A DNA stretch of 64,000 nt from an uncultured Bacilli bacterium (GTDB taxonomy: Bacteria > Bacillota_I > Bacilli_A > RFN20 > CAG-631). Position 1 is the first letter of the stretch. The number at the start of each line of letters is the position of its first letter. The notes beneath the pieces were generated by a model. It was not told the DNA's origin. It saw only the letters and a program-made list of their open reading frames with translations, and did not search any database. The stretch is taken from contig CAKPXF010000004.1 in assembly GCA_934201705.1 (NCBI GenBank), forward strand, positions 62,001 to 126,000, given 5' to 3'. The position numbers were made by a program, and so were the translations under genes. Of the stretch, positions 53,985 to 62,790 are shown in pieces.

Positions 53985-54419
53985 ACTAATTATTCTTTCA
54001 ATATCTTTTTCACTATAGATAGTGAAATTATGCTTTAAGGCTAAGGAAGTAAAAATGCCACTTCCATTAATTATTTTTCCTGAAAAAGTTCCATCATAGA
54101 TGTATTTTAGCCCACAGCTTGGGCTTTTTTCCTTAACAATTATAATTTTGACATTTTCTTTAATAAGCTTATCTAATTCTTTTTTAGCACCATTATAAAA
54201 GTTTGCGGTTTTATCTTCATTTATTTTGTTAATAACCTTGTTATCTTTTATTTCACAAGGGATTCGTGGAATGCTCATATTTCCACTAACCTCTGGACAA
54301 ATTAAAATAACCTCTTTATCCTTTATATATTCAATTACTGCTTCATTATAGTTGTTTTTACCATCATATTTAGTGTTTTTACCAACTAAGCAAGCACTGA
54401 CTGCAATTTTATTTTCCAT
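53973..54419 (-). CDS. DUF523 family protein (TudS-like fold)
   Basis: 148 residues. The DUF523 signature is clear: VSACLVGKNTKYDG, ICPEVSGNMSIPR and EKSPSCGLKYIYDG. The three conserved cysteines in these motifs are ligands of a [4Fe-4S] cluster in the desulfurase TudS, a relative, and the family may remove sulfur from thiolated nucleobases. Its start overlaps the CotH-like gene end by 11 bp, so it is translated from the same mRNA; the functional link is not obvious. Confidence 0.88.
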   Translation of the reverse strand: MENKIAVSACLVGKNTKYDGKNNYNEAVIEYIKDKEVILICPEVSGNMSIPRIPCEIKDNKVINKINEDKTANFYNGAKKELDKLIKENVKIIIVKEKSPSCGLKYIYDGTFSGKIINGSGIFTSLALKHNFTIYSEKDIERIISKKN

Positions 54420-55923
54420 AGTAGTAATCCATTGTGTTTAAACGTCTCTTTAAAAATCTTGTTAAGTAATCATAATGCTCATTAATAGAAGCTAATTCTA
54501 AATAATCAATTCCTAATGCATATACTTCAACCCAAGTACTTCTTTCATTACTTAATGGCCATTTAGCAACATTTCGATCTTGAGCCTTTTTTAGTTTTTC
54601 TTTAGCAATATCTATTTCATCAAAAACAGACAAAAATACTTCATCTCTTACTTCTTGATAACGTTTCTTTACTAATTCAGTAAAAGAGTCATTTAAAAAT
54701 AGTTCTGCATACAATGGATCTTTAGCTCTAACAAAGAGCTCACTATTATAATACATATTATAAATACCAGTATGATCATCAACTGCTCCACTTGCTATAT
54801 CAAAATCCCAAACAGGGCCGGCTGTTAATTTAATGTTTTCAAGTGATGAATCAATATAGTAAAATTGGCTTGTTGAGCCAACATCAACATTTTTAAAGAA
54901 TTCTTCAACTAAATAATAATCAATAAAAGATGAGATATCTAAGTAATCTGTATAGTTAGGTGAATATAAAGCATTTGATAAAAATTCATATAGCCATGAA
55001 ATATCATTATTATATTTTGAAATATTTTTTTCATCATTTTTTTCTATGTATTCTAAATAATCATCATAGCTTGGATATTTGAATGAAAAATAATATGATG
55101 ATTTACCTTCAAATGGAAAGTAAAAATATGCTTTTCCTTCGCCATCTTTATATTCATCCTTTATTCTTTCATCTACTTCTAAAAAGAATGAGCTTAAGCC
55201 ATTAGCTGATACTTTATCTTCAATATCAACACGTCCTTTATTTTCTTCCATTTGCTCACAAAGAAGGAATAAGCCATAATAATTATTATTTAAATAAACA
55301 TCAACAAAAATGGAAGATGGTTGGAATCCTAAATATGTTAATTTATTAGCTGTTAAATAAGCTAAATAATTTCTTATGTTAGATTTATCATAATAATTAG
55401 CTAATAATACCCATTTTTTTGCAGCCTTTAAGCCAAATAATGATTGCTTTTTATCAAATTTTATTTTAAAAGGCTTTTTTAAAGCAGACTTTGTTGAGTT
55501 ACCACGAAGTTTTATACCCATAGCTTTACTATCTAGTATTACTTTAGTTTCATCCTGTTCAGTAATACTTAAAGAACCTTTAGTATATTCATCTATATTA
55601 TTTTTTAAAAACTCTTCATTTTCAGTAGTAATATTAATTCTATATAAATCATTATCACTACCTAAAAAATTATTGATATTTTTATCAGTTCTTTCACGCT
55701 TTGGAGTTAATTTGGCAAATGTACTACTTTCTTCAATGCTAGATATTTCCTCACTACTTGATTCACTTTCACTACTTTCTAATGATGATTCACTTATTAT
55801 AGATGATGAATCTATAATTGAAGAATCACTTGATGATTCAAATTCACTACTTGAGGTATTAATATTTTGACATGATATTAATAATGTTGAAACGATAAGG
55901 CAAATAATGTTTTTCCTTTTCAT
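54409..55923 (-). CDS. CotH-family protein as a lipoprotein
   Basis: 504 residues. Lipoprotein signal (MKRKNIICLIVSTLLISC, Cys at 18), then a Ser/Glu-rich flexible linker (to residue ~75) and a CotH domain (KLRGNSTKSALKKPFKIKF, LANYYDKSNIRNYLAY, GLFLLCEQMEENKGRVDI and GPVWDFDIASG). CotH proteins are atypical kinases; in spore formers they phosphorylate coat proteins. Here the product is anchored outside the cell and no spore genes are seen, so it more likely acts on surface proteins or is only a structural relative. TAGGAG 9 nt before the start. Confidence 0.9.
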   Translation of the reverse strand: MKRKNIICLIVSTLLISCQNINTSSSEFESSSDSSIIDSSSIISESSLESSESESSSEEISSIEESSTFAKLTPKRERTDKNINNFLGSDNDLYRINITTENEEFLKNNIDEYTKGSLSITEQDETKVILDSKAMGIKLRGNSTKSALKKPFKIKFDKKQSLFGLKAAKKWVLLANYYDKSNIRNYLAYLTANKLTYLGFQPSSIFVDVYLNNNYYGLFLLCEQMEENKGRVDIEDKVSANGLSSFFLEVDERIKDEYKDGEGKAYFYFPFEGKSSYYFSFKYPSYDDYLEYIEKNDEKNISKYNNDISWLYEFLSNALYSPNYTDYLDISSFIDYYLVEEFFKNVDVGSTSQFYYIDSSLENIKLTAGPVWDFDIASGAVDDHTGIYNMYYNSELFVRAKDPLYAELFLNDSFTELVKKRYQEVRDEVFLSVFDEIDIAKEKLKKAQDRNVAKWPLSNERSTWVEVYALGIDYLELASINEHYDYLTRFLKRRLNTMDYYYGK

Positions 55924-56031
55924 ATAATTGCTCTCCTAAATTGTTTTACAATTTAATAATATCAGTAAATAGATAGTTTTTAAATGTTTGATTTATATTA
56001 AGCAATTTATTGCATATAAATATAATTTATT

Positions 56032-57270
56032 TTACATTAAATACTTCTTTAGCTTATTAATTTGTTCATTCATATCCTTAGAGCCAGTAAATAAGAAGAT
56101 ATGATTACTATAACGTTTATAAAATTTATCATTGAAATTAAGTATTTTTCTATTATCAACTAATTTATTAATAGCTTTAATAGATTCTTCTGTATTATTT
56201 AAAAATGGTAGTACATAAGTAGTTTTAGCTTTATTAAAAGTATTTTTATAATCATTTAAGAATGTTGTTAGTCTTTTTTCTCTATCTGGGTGATAAACAA
56301 TGATTAGCTTTTTCTTTTTAAATTCTTGCTTTATAGCAGCAATAGTAGCTTTTATTTCACTTGGGTGATGGCCATAATCATCAATAATAACATTACTATT
56401 ATATATCATTACATTATGTCGTCTTGTTGCTTGGGTGTATGATGAAAGGTATGTCAGTATTTCATTTAAATTCATATTTAAATATAAGCAACAGCTAATA
56501 CATGCTAAAGCATCCTCCAGCTGATGCTTTCCAAAAAATGGTAGATATAAGTTTTTATATTTAGTTTTATTGATAATTAAATTAAAGTATGTTCCATCTA
56601 ATTTATATTTTATATTACGAGCATATACATTAGCTTTAAAGGTGCCATATGTTTGACATTTTTTATAATAGCTAATATTTTGATTTAAAATCAATTCATC
56701 CTTACTATTATTAAAGAAGTTCATAAATGATTCAACATATTGCTTTTTATTTTTAAAGTATTCAACATGATCATAATCTATGTTAGTACATATAATAACA
56801 TTTGGATGGTATGATAAAAAATGGTCTCTGTGCTCACAAGCTTCAAAAACAAAATATTTAGCATTTTTACTCATAAAGCCTTGACCATCACCAACTAAAT
56901 AACCAATATCATATTTATGTGATAAAACATGCTTAATCATATTTGTAGTTGTAGTTTTTCCATGACTTCCACAAATAGCAATTGAGAAATATTTATTAAC
57001 AATACTACTTAATAATTCCTGATATGTTATAGTCTTTTTATCATTAAAATCAAATTTATCAATAAAAGCATTTCCTAAAACAATTATATCATAATCATCA
57101 TAGTGCATATTTGAAAGAGAATCGATAATTATTCCATTTTCAATTAATTGATATTGGGTAAATAATTCATGCTCAACATCAGAACCTCTTACATCATTTC
57201 CTAAATTTTTAATAATTAAAGCTAACCCAGACATTCCAGATCCTTTAATACCTACAAAATAATATTTCAT
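56032..57270 (-). CDS. murC: UDP-N-acetylmuramate-L-alanine ligase
   Basis: 412 residues, a little short for MurC (~440-460). GIKGSGMSGLALI (nucleotide/UDP site), GSHGKTTTTNM (P-loop, about 101-111), FEACEHRDHFL, TNIDYDHVEY, ATRRHN and DDYGHHPSEIKATI all match MurC. It adds L-Ala to UDP-MurNAc, so this organism makes peptidoglycan and is not a wall-less mollicute. GGTGATTT before the start; apparently a single gene. Confidence 0.93.
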   Translation of the reverse strand: MKYYFVGIKGSGMSGLALIIKNLGNDVRGSDVEHELFTQYQLIENGIIIDSLSNMHYDDYDIIVLGNAFIDKFDFNDKKTITYQELLSSIVNKYFSIAICGSHGKTTTTNMIKHVLSHKYDIGYLVGDGQGFMSKNAKYFVFEACEHRDHFLSYHPNVIICTNIDYDHVEYFKNKKQYVESFMNFFNNSKDELILNQNISYYKKCQTYGTFKANVYARNIKYKLDGTYFNLIINKTKYKNLYLPFFGKHQLEDALACISCCLYLNMNLNEILTYLSSYTQATRRHNVMIYNSNVIIDDYGHHPSEIKATIAAIKQEFKKKKLIIVYHPDREKRLTTFLNDYKNTFNKAKTTYVLPFLNNTEESIKAINKLVDNRKILNFNDKFYKRYSNHIFLFTGSKDMNEQINKLKKYLM

Positions 57271-57354
57271 AAAATCACCATTACATTATATGCAATTGGC
57301 TATAAAATTATTTTAAATTTATATATGACTAATAAAGTGAATTGTTTATGTAAA

Positions 57355-57422
57355 ATTTCGCTTAAACGAAATATTTTTCGCTTAGCGAAATGAAAACGAA
57401 AAATAATTTGACATATTTCGTT
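57355..57422. promoter_or_regulatory. Cluster of TTTCG/CGAAA inverted repeats (operators)
   Basis: Three inverted repeats in 68 bp: ATTTCG-6-CGAAAT (57355-57372), TTTCGC-TTA-GCGAAA (57376-57390) and AACGAAA-14-TTTCGTT (57395-57422). The last spans the -35 box of the promoter at 57408. The shared half-site suggests one dimeric DNA-binding protein, most simply the HTH of the encoded protein itself. Confidence 0.65.
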
Positions 57423-57436
57423 ATACTTTGTATAAT
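57408..57436 (+). promoter_or_regulatory. Consensus sigma-A promoter
   Basis: TTGACA at 57408-57413, a 17-bp spacer, TATAAT at 57431-57436: a perfect match to the housekeeping consensus, rare in this window. Predicted start near 57443, which excludes the in-frame ATG at 57390 and supports the one at 57462. Confidence 0.85.
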
Positions 57437-57461
57437 TGGTTTAGAAAGTATAGGTGTAAAT

Positions 57462-59306
57462 ATGGCATATATTGAAAGTAAAAAAGTGGCAGAAAAGTTA
57501 AATCTATCTGTACGTAGAATTCAACAAATGTGTAAAAGTGGAGAAATAATTGGTGCAAAAAAAATAGGGAGAAGTTGGTTTTTACCAAGTGAATACATCG
57601 AAAATAATAAAGAAAGTTTATTTGATGGTAAAAAACAAAAGCCATTACCAATTGGAATTTCTGATTTTAAAAAAGCAATAACTGAATATTATTATGTTGA
57701 TAAAACACTTTTAATAAAAGATTTTTTGGATACAAAGCCTCAAGTATCTTTATTTACACGTCCACGTCGTTTTGGTAAAACTTTATCTATGGATATGCTA
57801 CGTGTGTTTTTTGAAAAAACAAATGAAGATACATCACACTTTTTTAAGAATACAAAAATTTGGAATTGTAAAGGAAATTATATGGCATATCAAGGCCAAT
57901 ATCCAGTTATATTTTTTACATTTAAGGATGTTAAAAGTAAAACATGGAAAGATACACTTGATAAAATAATAAAATTAATTTCAATGGAGTATTTACGCCA
58001 TAATGAACTGGAAAATAGCAAAAAATTGAATGATTATGAAAAATTACAATATAGAAAAATTGCAAATGGTGAAGCAAGTGAAATAGATTATCAAATGTCA
58101 TTACAATTACTTTCATTATTCTTATTTAAGCATTATGAAAAAGAGTGTGTAATTATCATCGATGAATATGATACTCCTATTCAACAAGGTCATACATGTG
58201 GCTTTTACAATGAAACAATTGACTTCATGCGTTCTTTCTTTTCTGGTGGATTAAAAGATAATTCATGCCTTGCATATGGATTTTTAACAGGCATATTAAG
58301 AGTTGCAAAAGAAAGTATATTTAGTGGCCTAAATAATATAAAAATTAATTCTATTTTAGATAATGAATATAGTCAATATTTTGGATTTACTAAAGATGAA
58401 GTAAAGGAACTATTAGCTTATTATAGTTATGATGATAAATATGATGAGGTATGTAAGTGGTATGATGGTTATTTATTTGGTAATACTGAAATATTTAACC
58501 CATGGTCTGTGATAAATTATGTTGCTGAAAAATGTTTTCCTCAAGCTTTTTGGTTGTCAACAGGTAGTAATGATATCATTGGTGAAATTGTTGCAAATGC
58601 AACAAATGAAACTATAGAAAATTTACATAAATTACTAATAGGAGAGCAAGTTACAACTTATATCGATACAAGTGTAATATATCCAGAAATAAATAAAAAT
58701 CCTTATAGTATATATAGTTTTTTACTTGTTGCAGGATATTTAAAAATCACTAAAACCTATCAACAAAATGATGGCGGATATATGTGTGATGTTGCAATTC
58801 CAAATAAGGAAATTGCATTTGTGTATGGAAAAGAAATACTAGATAAAACAGGAAATGAAAGTATATCAATTAAAATTCGCCAAGCTTTATTTCAAGGTAA
58901 TATAGACGCTTTACAAAAATCACTTGAGGATTTTATGATAGAATCAATTTCATCTTTTGATAGTGCTAGTGAAAGCTTTTATCATGGAATGATGCTAGGC
59001 CTTTGTGCTATTGTTAATAGTAACTATAAAATTCAATCTAATAAAGAATCAGGATTTGGTAGATTTGATATAGAATTATACCCAATAGATAAAAAAGATC
59101 CTGGGTTTATATTTGAATTTAAACAAACAAATGATGAAAAGAAGCTAGATGAATTAGCCAAAAAAGCTTTAATGCAAATTGATGATAAAAAGTATGATAC
59201 TCAAATGAAATTAAATCACGTTTCAAAAATTATAAAAATTGGAATAGCTTTTAGTGGAAAACACGTAAAAATAGCATCAAAAGATGAACTTACTAAATAC
59301 TTTTAA
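57462..59306 (+). CDS. Excisionase-type HTH fused to AAA-ATPase-like / PD-(D/E)XK protein
   Basis: 614 residues from the ATG at 57462, downstream of the promoter. Residues 1-50 are an excisionase/MerR-like helix-turn-helix (SKKVAEKLNLSVRRIQQMCK, then IGRSWFLPSEYI). Residues ~60-400 are the AAA-ATPase-like domain (PF09820): GISDFKKAITE, FTRPRRFGKTLSMDM as Walker A (~101-112), IIIDEYDTPIQQG as Walker B (~231) and LTGILRVAKESIFSGLNN. The C-terminus has the PD-(D/E)XK nuclease fold (FGRFDIELYPID..FIFEFK, ~532-553). Such proteins are common in gut bacteria without known function; the fused DNA-binding domain and operators suggest autoregulation. Confidence 0.85.
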   Translation: MAYIESKKVAEKLNLSVRRIQQMCKSGEIIGAKKIGRSWFLPSEYIENNKESLFDGKKQKPLPIGISDFKKAITEYYYVDKTLLIKDFLDTKPQVSLFTRPRRFGKTLSMDMLRVFFEKTNEDTSHFFKNTKIWNCKGNYMAYQGQYPVIFFTFKDVKSKTWKDTLDKIIKLISMEYLRHNELENSKKLNDYEKLQYRKIANGEASEIDYQMSLQLLSLFLFKHYEKECVIIIDEYDTPIQQGHTCGFYNETIDFMRSFFSGGLKDNSCLAYGFLTGILRVAKESIFSGLNNIKINSILDNEYSQYFGFTKDEVKELLAYYSYDDKYDEVCKWYDGYLFGNTEIFNPWSVINYVAEKCFPQAFWLSTGSNDIIGEIVANATNETIENLHKLLIGEQVTTYIDTSVIYPEINKNPYSIYSFLLVAGYLKITKTYQQNDGGYMCDVAIPNKEIAFVYGKEILDKTGNESISIKIRQALFQGNIDALQKSLEDFMIESISSFDSASESFYHGMMLGLCAIVNSNYKIQSNKESGFGRFDIELYPIDKKDPGFIFEFKQTNDEKKLDELAKKALMQIDDKKYDTQMKLNHVSKIIKIGIAFSGKHVKIASKDELTKYF

Positions 59307-59573
59307 TTGTTTAATTTTTAAGCATATGAACTAATCTATCCTTATTATTTTATAAACAAAAACTCCCTATAGTATTAACTAAAGAGAGTAGTGTTGTTAT
59401 TTTTTTAAATCCTTAAAAAACTATCAAGGCTTTTTAACTTCACTTACATTTAATAAAATGTAAGATTTTGTTTCAACAAAAGTTAATTAATGATTTATAA
59501 AGAGTTTACTACTATTGTTCTATAATTATGTAGTTAATTGCTTATATTTATGCTTTGCTATTAATATATTTTG
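59307..59573. other. Intergenic, AT-rich, one inverted repeat
   Basis: No coding region seen. TTACATTT-AATA-AAATGTAA at 59444-59463 is a perfect 8-bp inverted repeat, possibly a weak terminator or an operator. No promoter is evident. Confidence 0.4.
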
Positions 59574-60773
59574 TTAATAATTCTTAAATATTTTTCTAAT
59601 TTTATAATTCGCATCATATTTTAATGCTTTTAATTCATTATTATCAAGCATGTTATATTTTTTTAAAATAATAGCTATTTTATATCTACCAGTTGATGAT
59701 AATCCATTTTTAAAGAAATATTTTAAATCAACAAGTAAACGTTTATCTATTAATCTTTTATTAAAATAATTTATTAAAGCATTTTCAACAGCAAACCAGT
59801 TATTTGAATTACTATAGTTTATTTTTAGTTTTATTATTTTATTATGTAATTTTTCATATTTGCTTTCATTGTAATTTGTTAAATGTAACCTAATATAAAA
59901 ATTGTTTTCAAGCTTTCTTTTACTTAAAGCATTTAGCAATTTAACTGATTTCTTTTCACTTAAAATATCATAAATTATATTTCTTTGTTCAAGATTTACT
60001 TTATCAAGAATATTAATTAGTTTTTTCATAATTTTAATATTTTTCTTATTACTAAATAAAATAATTTTTAAAATGTTGGTTTTAATAGCATTATCGATAT
60101 CTTTATTAGCTTCTATATATTTTAATAAAAGCTCTATAGAGTCATTAGTAATATAAGTAGCAATAATTGGTAATTGCTTATTAAAGTTAGCATCATTTAA
60201 AATGCAATTTAATAGCTTATTAAAATCTTCTATTTCTTCTTTTTCAATAAAATGGAAATTATTATTTGTAGTATAACCATCTAAATGCAAATTTGAATTA
60301 TTGAATTTAATATAATGCTGTTGAACTATTTCCTCAATATGTATATTCATATTTAAATCATTTATTAAAGATATTAAAGAATTAATTGAACAACATTCAT
60401 TAAATGTAAAAAGTTCTTTTTTTAAATTGCTTATTAGTAAATGTTTAATTCTTTTCTCATAGTTAATTTTTTTATTTCTTTTAAGTATGAAATATAAATT
60501 ATTAATTAAATAATCAAAATTATAATAATCTTCTATTTTTGTCCTTTTAATTTTATTCCATAGCAAGCTTAAAAAGAAATTATCAGCATTATAAAAACTT
60601 ATTAATTCACATGCAAATGCTGAACGATATTCATCATTTATTAAAAAAGCATAGTTATTTAAAAAGACTTTCTTAATAATATTTTTATAATATATAGGAT
60701 TTTCTTTTTTTAATGCTAATATACATTCACCATGTCCTCTTTTAGCATGCCATAAAAATTCATCTAAATTCAT
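59574..60773 (-). CDS. Unknown all-helical protein (HEAT-like appearance)
   Basis: 399 residues, no signal peptide, strongly alpha-helical with repeating hydrophobic-Leu/Ile patterns (LNDANFNKQLPIIATYIT, IKTNILKIILFSNKKN, NIIYDILSEKKSV), which resemble short HEAT-type helical pairs. The N-terminal sequence LDEFLWHAKRGHGECILAL is distinctive. AGAGGTGAT precedes the start. It stands alone on the minus strand next to the accessory fusion gene. I do not recognise the family; scaffold or protein-binding function is a guess. Confidence 0.75.
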   Translation of the reverse strand: MNLDEFLWHAKRGHGECILALKKENPIYYKNIIKKVFLNNYAFLINDEYRSAFACELISFYNADNFFLSLLWNKIKRTKIEDYYNFDYLINNLYFILKRNKKINYEKRIKHLLISNLKKELFTFNECCSINSLISLINDLNMNIHIEEIVQQHYIKFNNSNLHLDGYTTNNNFHFIEKEEIEDFNKLLNCILNDANFNKQLPIIATYITNDSIELLLKYIEANKDIDNAIKTNILKIILFSNKKNIKIMKKLINILDKVNLEQRNIIYDILSEKKSVKLLNALSKRKLENNFYIRLHLTNYNESKYEKLHNKIIKLKINYSNSNNWFAVENALINYFNKRLIDKRLLVDLKYFFKNGLSSTGRYKIAIILKKYNMLDNNELKALKYDANYKIRKIFKNY

Positions 60774-60885
60774 TCAAATCACCTCTTTTTAAGTAAATAT
60801 AATTAAAAATTAATGTACTATGGAATAGGCTTTAACTATAAAACTAAATGGTTTTATTATTAAATATTTTACAAGTTTGGTTAAT

Positions 60886-61335
60886 TTATAATTTATTTAG
60901 TTTTTCAAAGCCTTCTGACCACCCATTAAAACTATCAATTTTAACTTCTACAATTTCAAAATTGTTTGGATATTTTTTTCCAACTCTACTATGTTTTTGT
61001 AAATATTCAACATGCTTTTTTGCACTTTCAATATTAGAAAAGTAACCAAATATATTCCACCAATAAGTAAACTTATCGGAAGGATCATCATACTCATGAG
61101 TAATACAATATAAAATAACATTGGATTTGTCTTTTATATTGGAATCAAAATTTACACCAAATTTAGTTATTTTAAAATTATCAAGACTATATTGATTAAA
61201 TCCTGCTAATCCAGTAGACATATTAACTTTTTCTTTTGCTAGTTTTAAACTTGAAAAAGCTCCTAAATCAAAATATGATTTAATATCATCATGAACAAAA
61301 TATTCAAATTCCACTAAATAAAAATATTTAATCAT
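60886..61335 (-). CDS. Small unknown protein, immunity-protein-like appearance
   Basis: 149 residues, no signal peptide, no enzyme motif. It has the mixed alpha/beta, Tyr/Phe/Asp-rich look of many polymorphic-toxin immunity proteins (FYLVEFEYFVHDDIKSYFDL, then an AKEKV helix). Its N-terminal sheet and its C-terminal part (SNIESAKKHVEYLQ..VEVKIDSFNGW) show similar two-half construction, suggesting an internal duplication. AAGGAGAG before the start. The 156-residue protein at 62203 seems distantly related in layout. Function unknown. Confidence 0.7.
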   Translation of the reverse strand: MIKYFYLVEFEYFVHDDIKSYFDLGAFSSLKLAKEKVNMSTGLAGFNQYSLDNFKITKFGVNFDSNIKDKSNVILYCITHEYDDPSDKFTYWWNIFGYFSNIESAKKHVEYLQKHSRVGKKYPNNFEIVEVKIDSFNGWSEGFEKLNKL

Positions 61336-61380
61336 CGTACTCTCCTTATGTTGTTTTAAATAACTTGTAAAAGTAATTTG

Positions 61381-61773
61381 TTATTTATTTAAAATTTTGT
61401 TTATCTTTCTAACATATTTTTTATAATTTAATCCTATGAATGAAATCCAAGAATCATCCATATAAACCTCGTTTGTTTCTTCATTGATTAAATAAAATAC
61501 AACAACTGTATTAACACTATTAAAATAAAGCAAATCGGATTTTTTAAATTCTTCTTTTGTTTTACTAACAACGATTAATGTTTTATACTCTGTAAAATTT
61601 GCGTTTTTAGTTTTTTCTTCTAAATAACTTAATACTTCTTTTATTGAATCTTTTTTTATTAATTCATCCCAAAATACTAAGTATCTTCTTTTGGCTAATA
61701 AATAACAATTTAATTCAGTATCAACTTTATTAACTAAGGGATAATCTTGAATGAGTTTTTCTTGAATATTCAT
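61381..61773 (-). CDS. Small unknown protein
   Basis: 130 residues from the ATG at 61773, which has AAAGGAG upstream; longer in-frame starts would run into a hairpin region. Sequence is mixed alpha/beta (NCYLLAKRRYLVFWDEL, TLIVVSKTKEEFKKSDLLYF, VVVFYLINEETNEVYMDDSW). No family recognised. It lies 45 bp upstream of the 149-residue protein gene, so the two may be co-transcribed. Possibly an immunity or defence-accessory protein, from context only. Confidence 0.65.
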   Translation of the reverse strand: MNIQEKLIQDYPLVNKVDTELNCYLLAKRRYLVFWDELIKKDSIKEVLSYLEEKTKNANFTEYKTLIVVSKTKEEFKKSDLLYFNSVNTVVVFYLINEETNEVYMDDSWISFIGLNYKKYVRKINKILNK

Positions 61774-61823
61774 ATTTTTATTCTCCTTTAAAATTATGGA
61801 TAAAAATGAGTCACTTGCAACTA

Positions 61824-61859
61824 GAGTAATGGCATTAATTATTAATTGCACCATTACTC
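61824..61859. promoter_or_regulatory. 9-bp inverted repeat upstream of the 61381-61773 gene
   Basis: GAGTAATGG pairs with CCATTACTC; the loop holds ATTAAT-T-ATTAAT, a further palindrome. It is 51 bp before the start codon, so either operator or leader hairpin. No T-run follows. Confidence 0.45.
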
Positions 61860-62202
61860 ATATTCTACCACACATACATTACCTTCATCAATAATTTTAA
61901 TGCTGATTTTGAGTTTTTCCAAAATTGAATAAGGCCATAAAACATATCAAATAATACTTTTAAAATAAATGATAGAATTAAAGCCTTAAACAAATAAAAA
62001 AATTCTCTGAAAGTGGTATATAATTGACAAAAAAATTAACACTGGATGATTTTCTCATGTCAAATTATATTTCCAAAGAAAAAAGGCTATATTGAAATAA
62101 TCTATTTGACTATTTCTTTACAGCCCCTAAAAAAACACGTCAATTGCTAGAAATAGTGAATAAATTTTAAAATAAAATTTTGTTCTAGGAATTACTAACT
62201 TT
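61860..62202. other. Intergenic with a probable gene remnant
   Basis: The only coding signal is a plus-strand frame at 62024-62170. Apart from one in-frame TGA (62093-62095) it reads as a coherent peptide (KLTLDDFLMSNYISKEKRLY, stop, NNLFDYFFTAPKKTRQLLEI). Restoring Trp (TGG) at the TGA gives about 48 residues. It has no ribosome site or usual start. Probably the end of a decayed gene. Confidence 0.35.
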
Positions 62203-62673
62203 TTATATATAATGGCGCCTTATTTCGTTTATTTTTATTTTTTCAATATGGAACCCATCATCAGAGTCATAAATCATATAGTCTTTTACTTTGTATTTAT
62301 CATCTTCCAATAGCTTTTCTTTAAGTTTTAAACACTTTTCATAGCTGCTTAATGGTTCAAAATAATAATAATAGTAAGTATATTGATCATCTGGATCTAT
62401 ATTTTTATCTTGTTCAGCATCATCTATTAAAACTGAATATTCAAAAAATAAAACATAAACATATTTTTGATTAGGAGAACACGAAAAATCAAATTCCTTA
62501 ATTTGTATTTCTTCATTGCCTTCTTTCTTTTCTTCATATATTTCTAAAGCTTTATTTTTAATTTTTTCATCTAAAAAATATCCAATAATCCATCTACCTT
62601 CAATAGGCTCATTATCTTTTTCATCTATTCCTCTAAAATCAACTAAATCTAAAAGTGTTATTTTCCTTTTCAT
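62203..62673 (-). CDS. Small acidic unknown protein
   Basis: 156 residues, acidic (EEKKEGNEEIQIKEFDF; DDAEQDKNIDPDDQYTYYYYY), no signal peptide. Construction resembles the 149-residue protein at 60886: a strand-rich start, a helix with SYEKCLKLKEKL and a last sheet GFHIEKIKINEI. GGGGAAAA before the start at 62673. No family recognised. Small acidic proteins in series are typical of immunity-gene arrays, but no toxin gene is visible. Function unknown. Confidence 0.7.
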   Translation of the reverse strand: MKRKITLLDLVDFRGIDEKDNEPIEGRWIIGYFLDEKIKNKALEIYEEKKEGNEEIQIKEFDFSCSPNQKYVYVLFFEYSVLIDDAEQDKNIDPDDQYTYYYYYFEPLSSYEKCLKLKEKLLEDDKYKVKDYMIYDSDDGFHIEKIKINEIRRHYI

Positions 62674-62790
62674 TTTATTTTCCCCGTTCGTATTATTTTT
62701 ACAATTATTCTATCTAACCATTTTTAATAATATTTTATAGAATTAAATTAATTACTAATACAATTTAACTAATTGAAATAATAGCTTTAT

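Noticed and set aside
57390..57461. Longer N-terminus for the HTH-AAA-nuclease protein
   Set aside because: The extra 24 residues lie upstream of and across the consensus promoter and operators; the HTH starts naturally at the ATG at 57462.
62093..62095. TGA read as Trp or selenocysteine
   Set aside because: TGA is a stop in several secure genes of this window (for example the ATGA overlaps at 14082 and 39657), and no selenocysteine element is visible; decay is the simpler reading.
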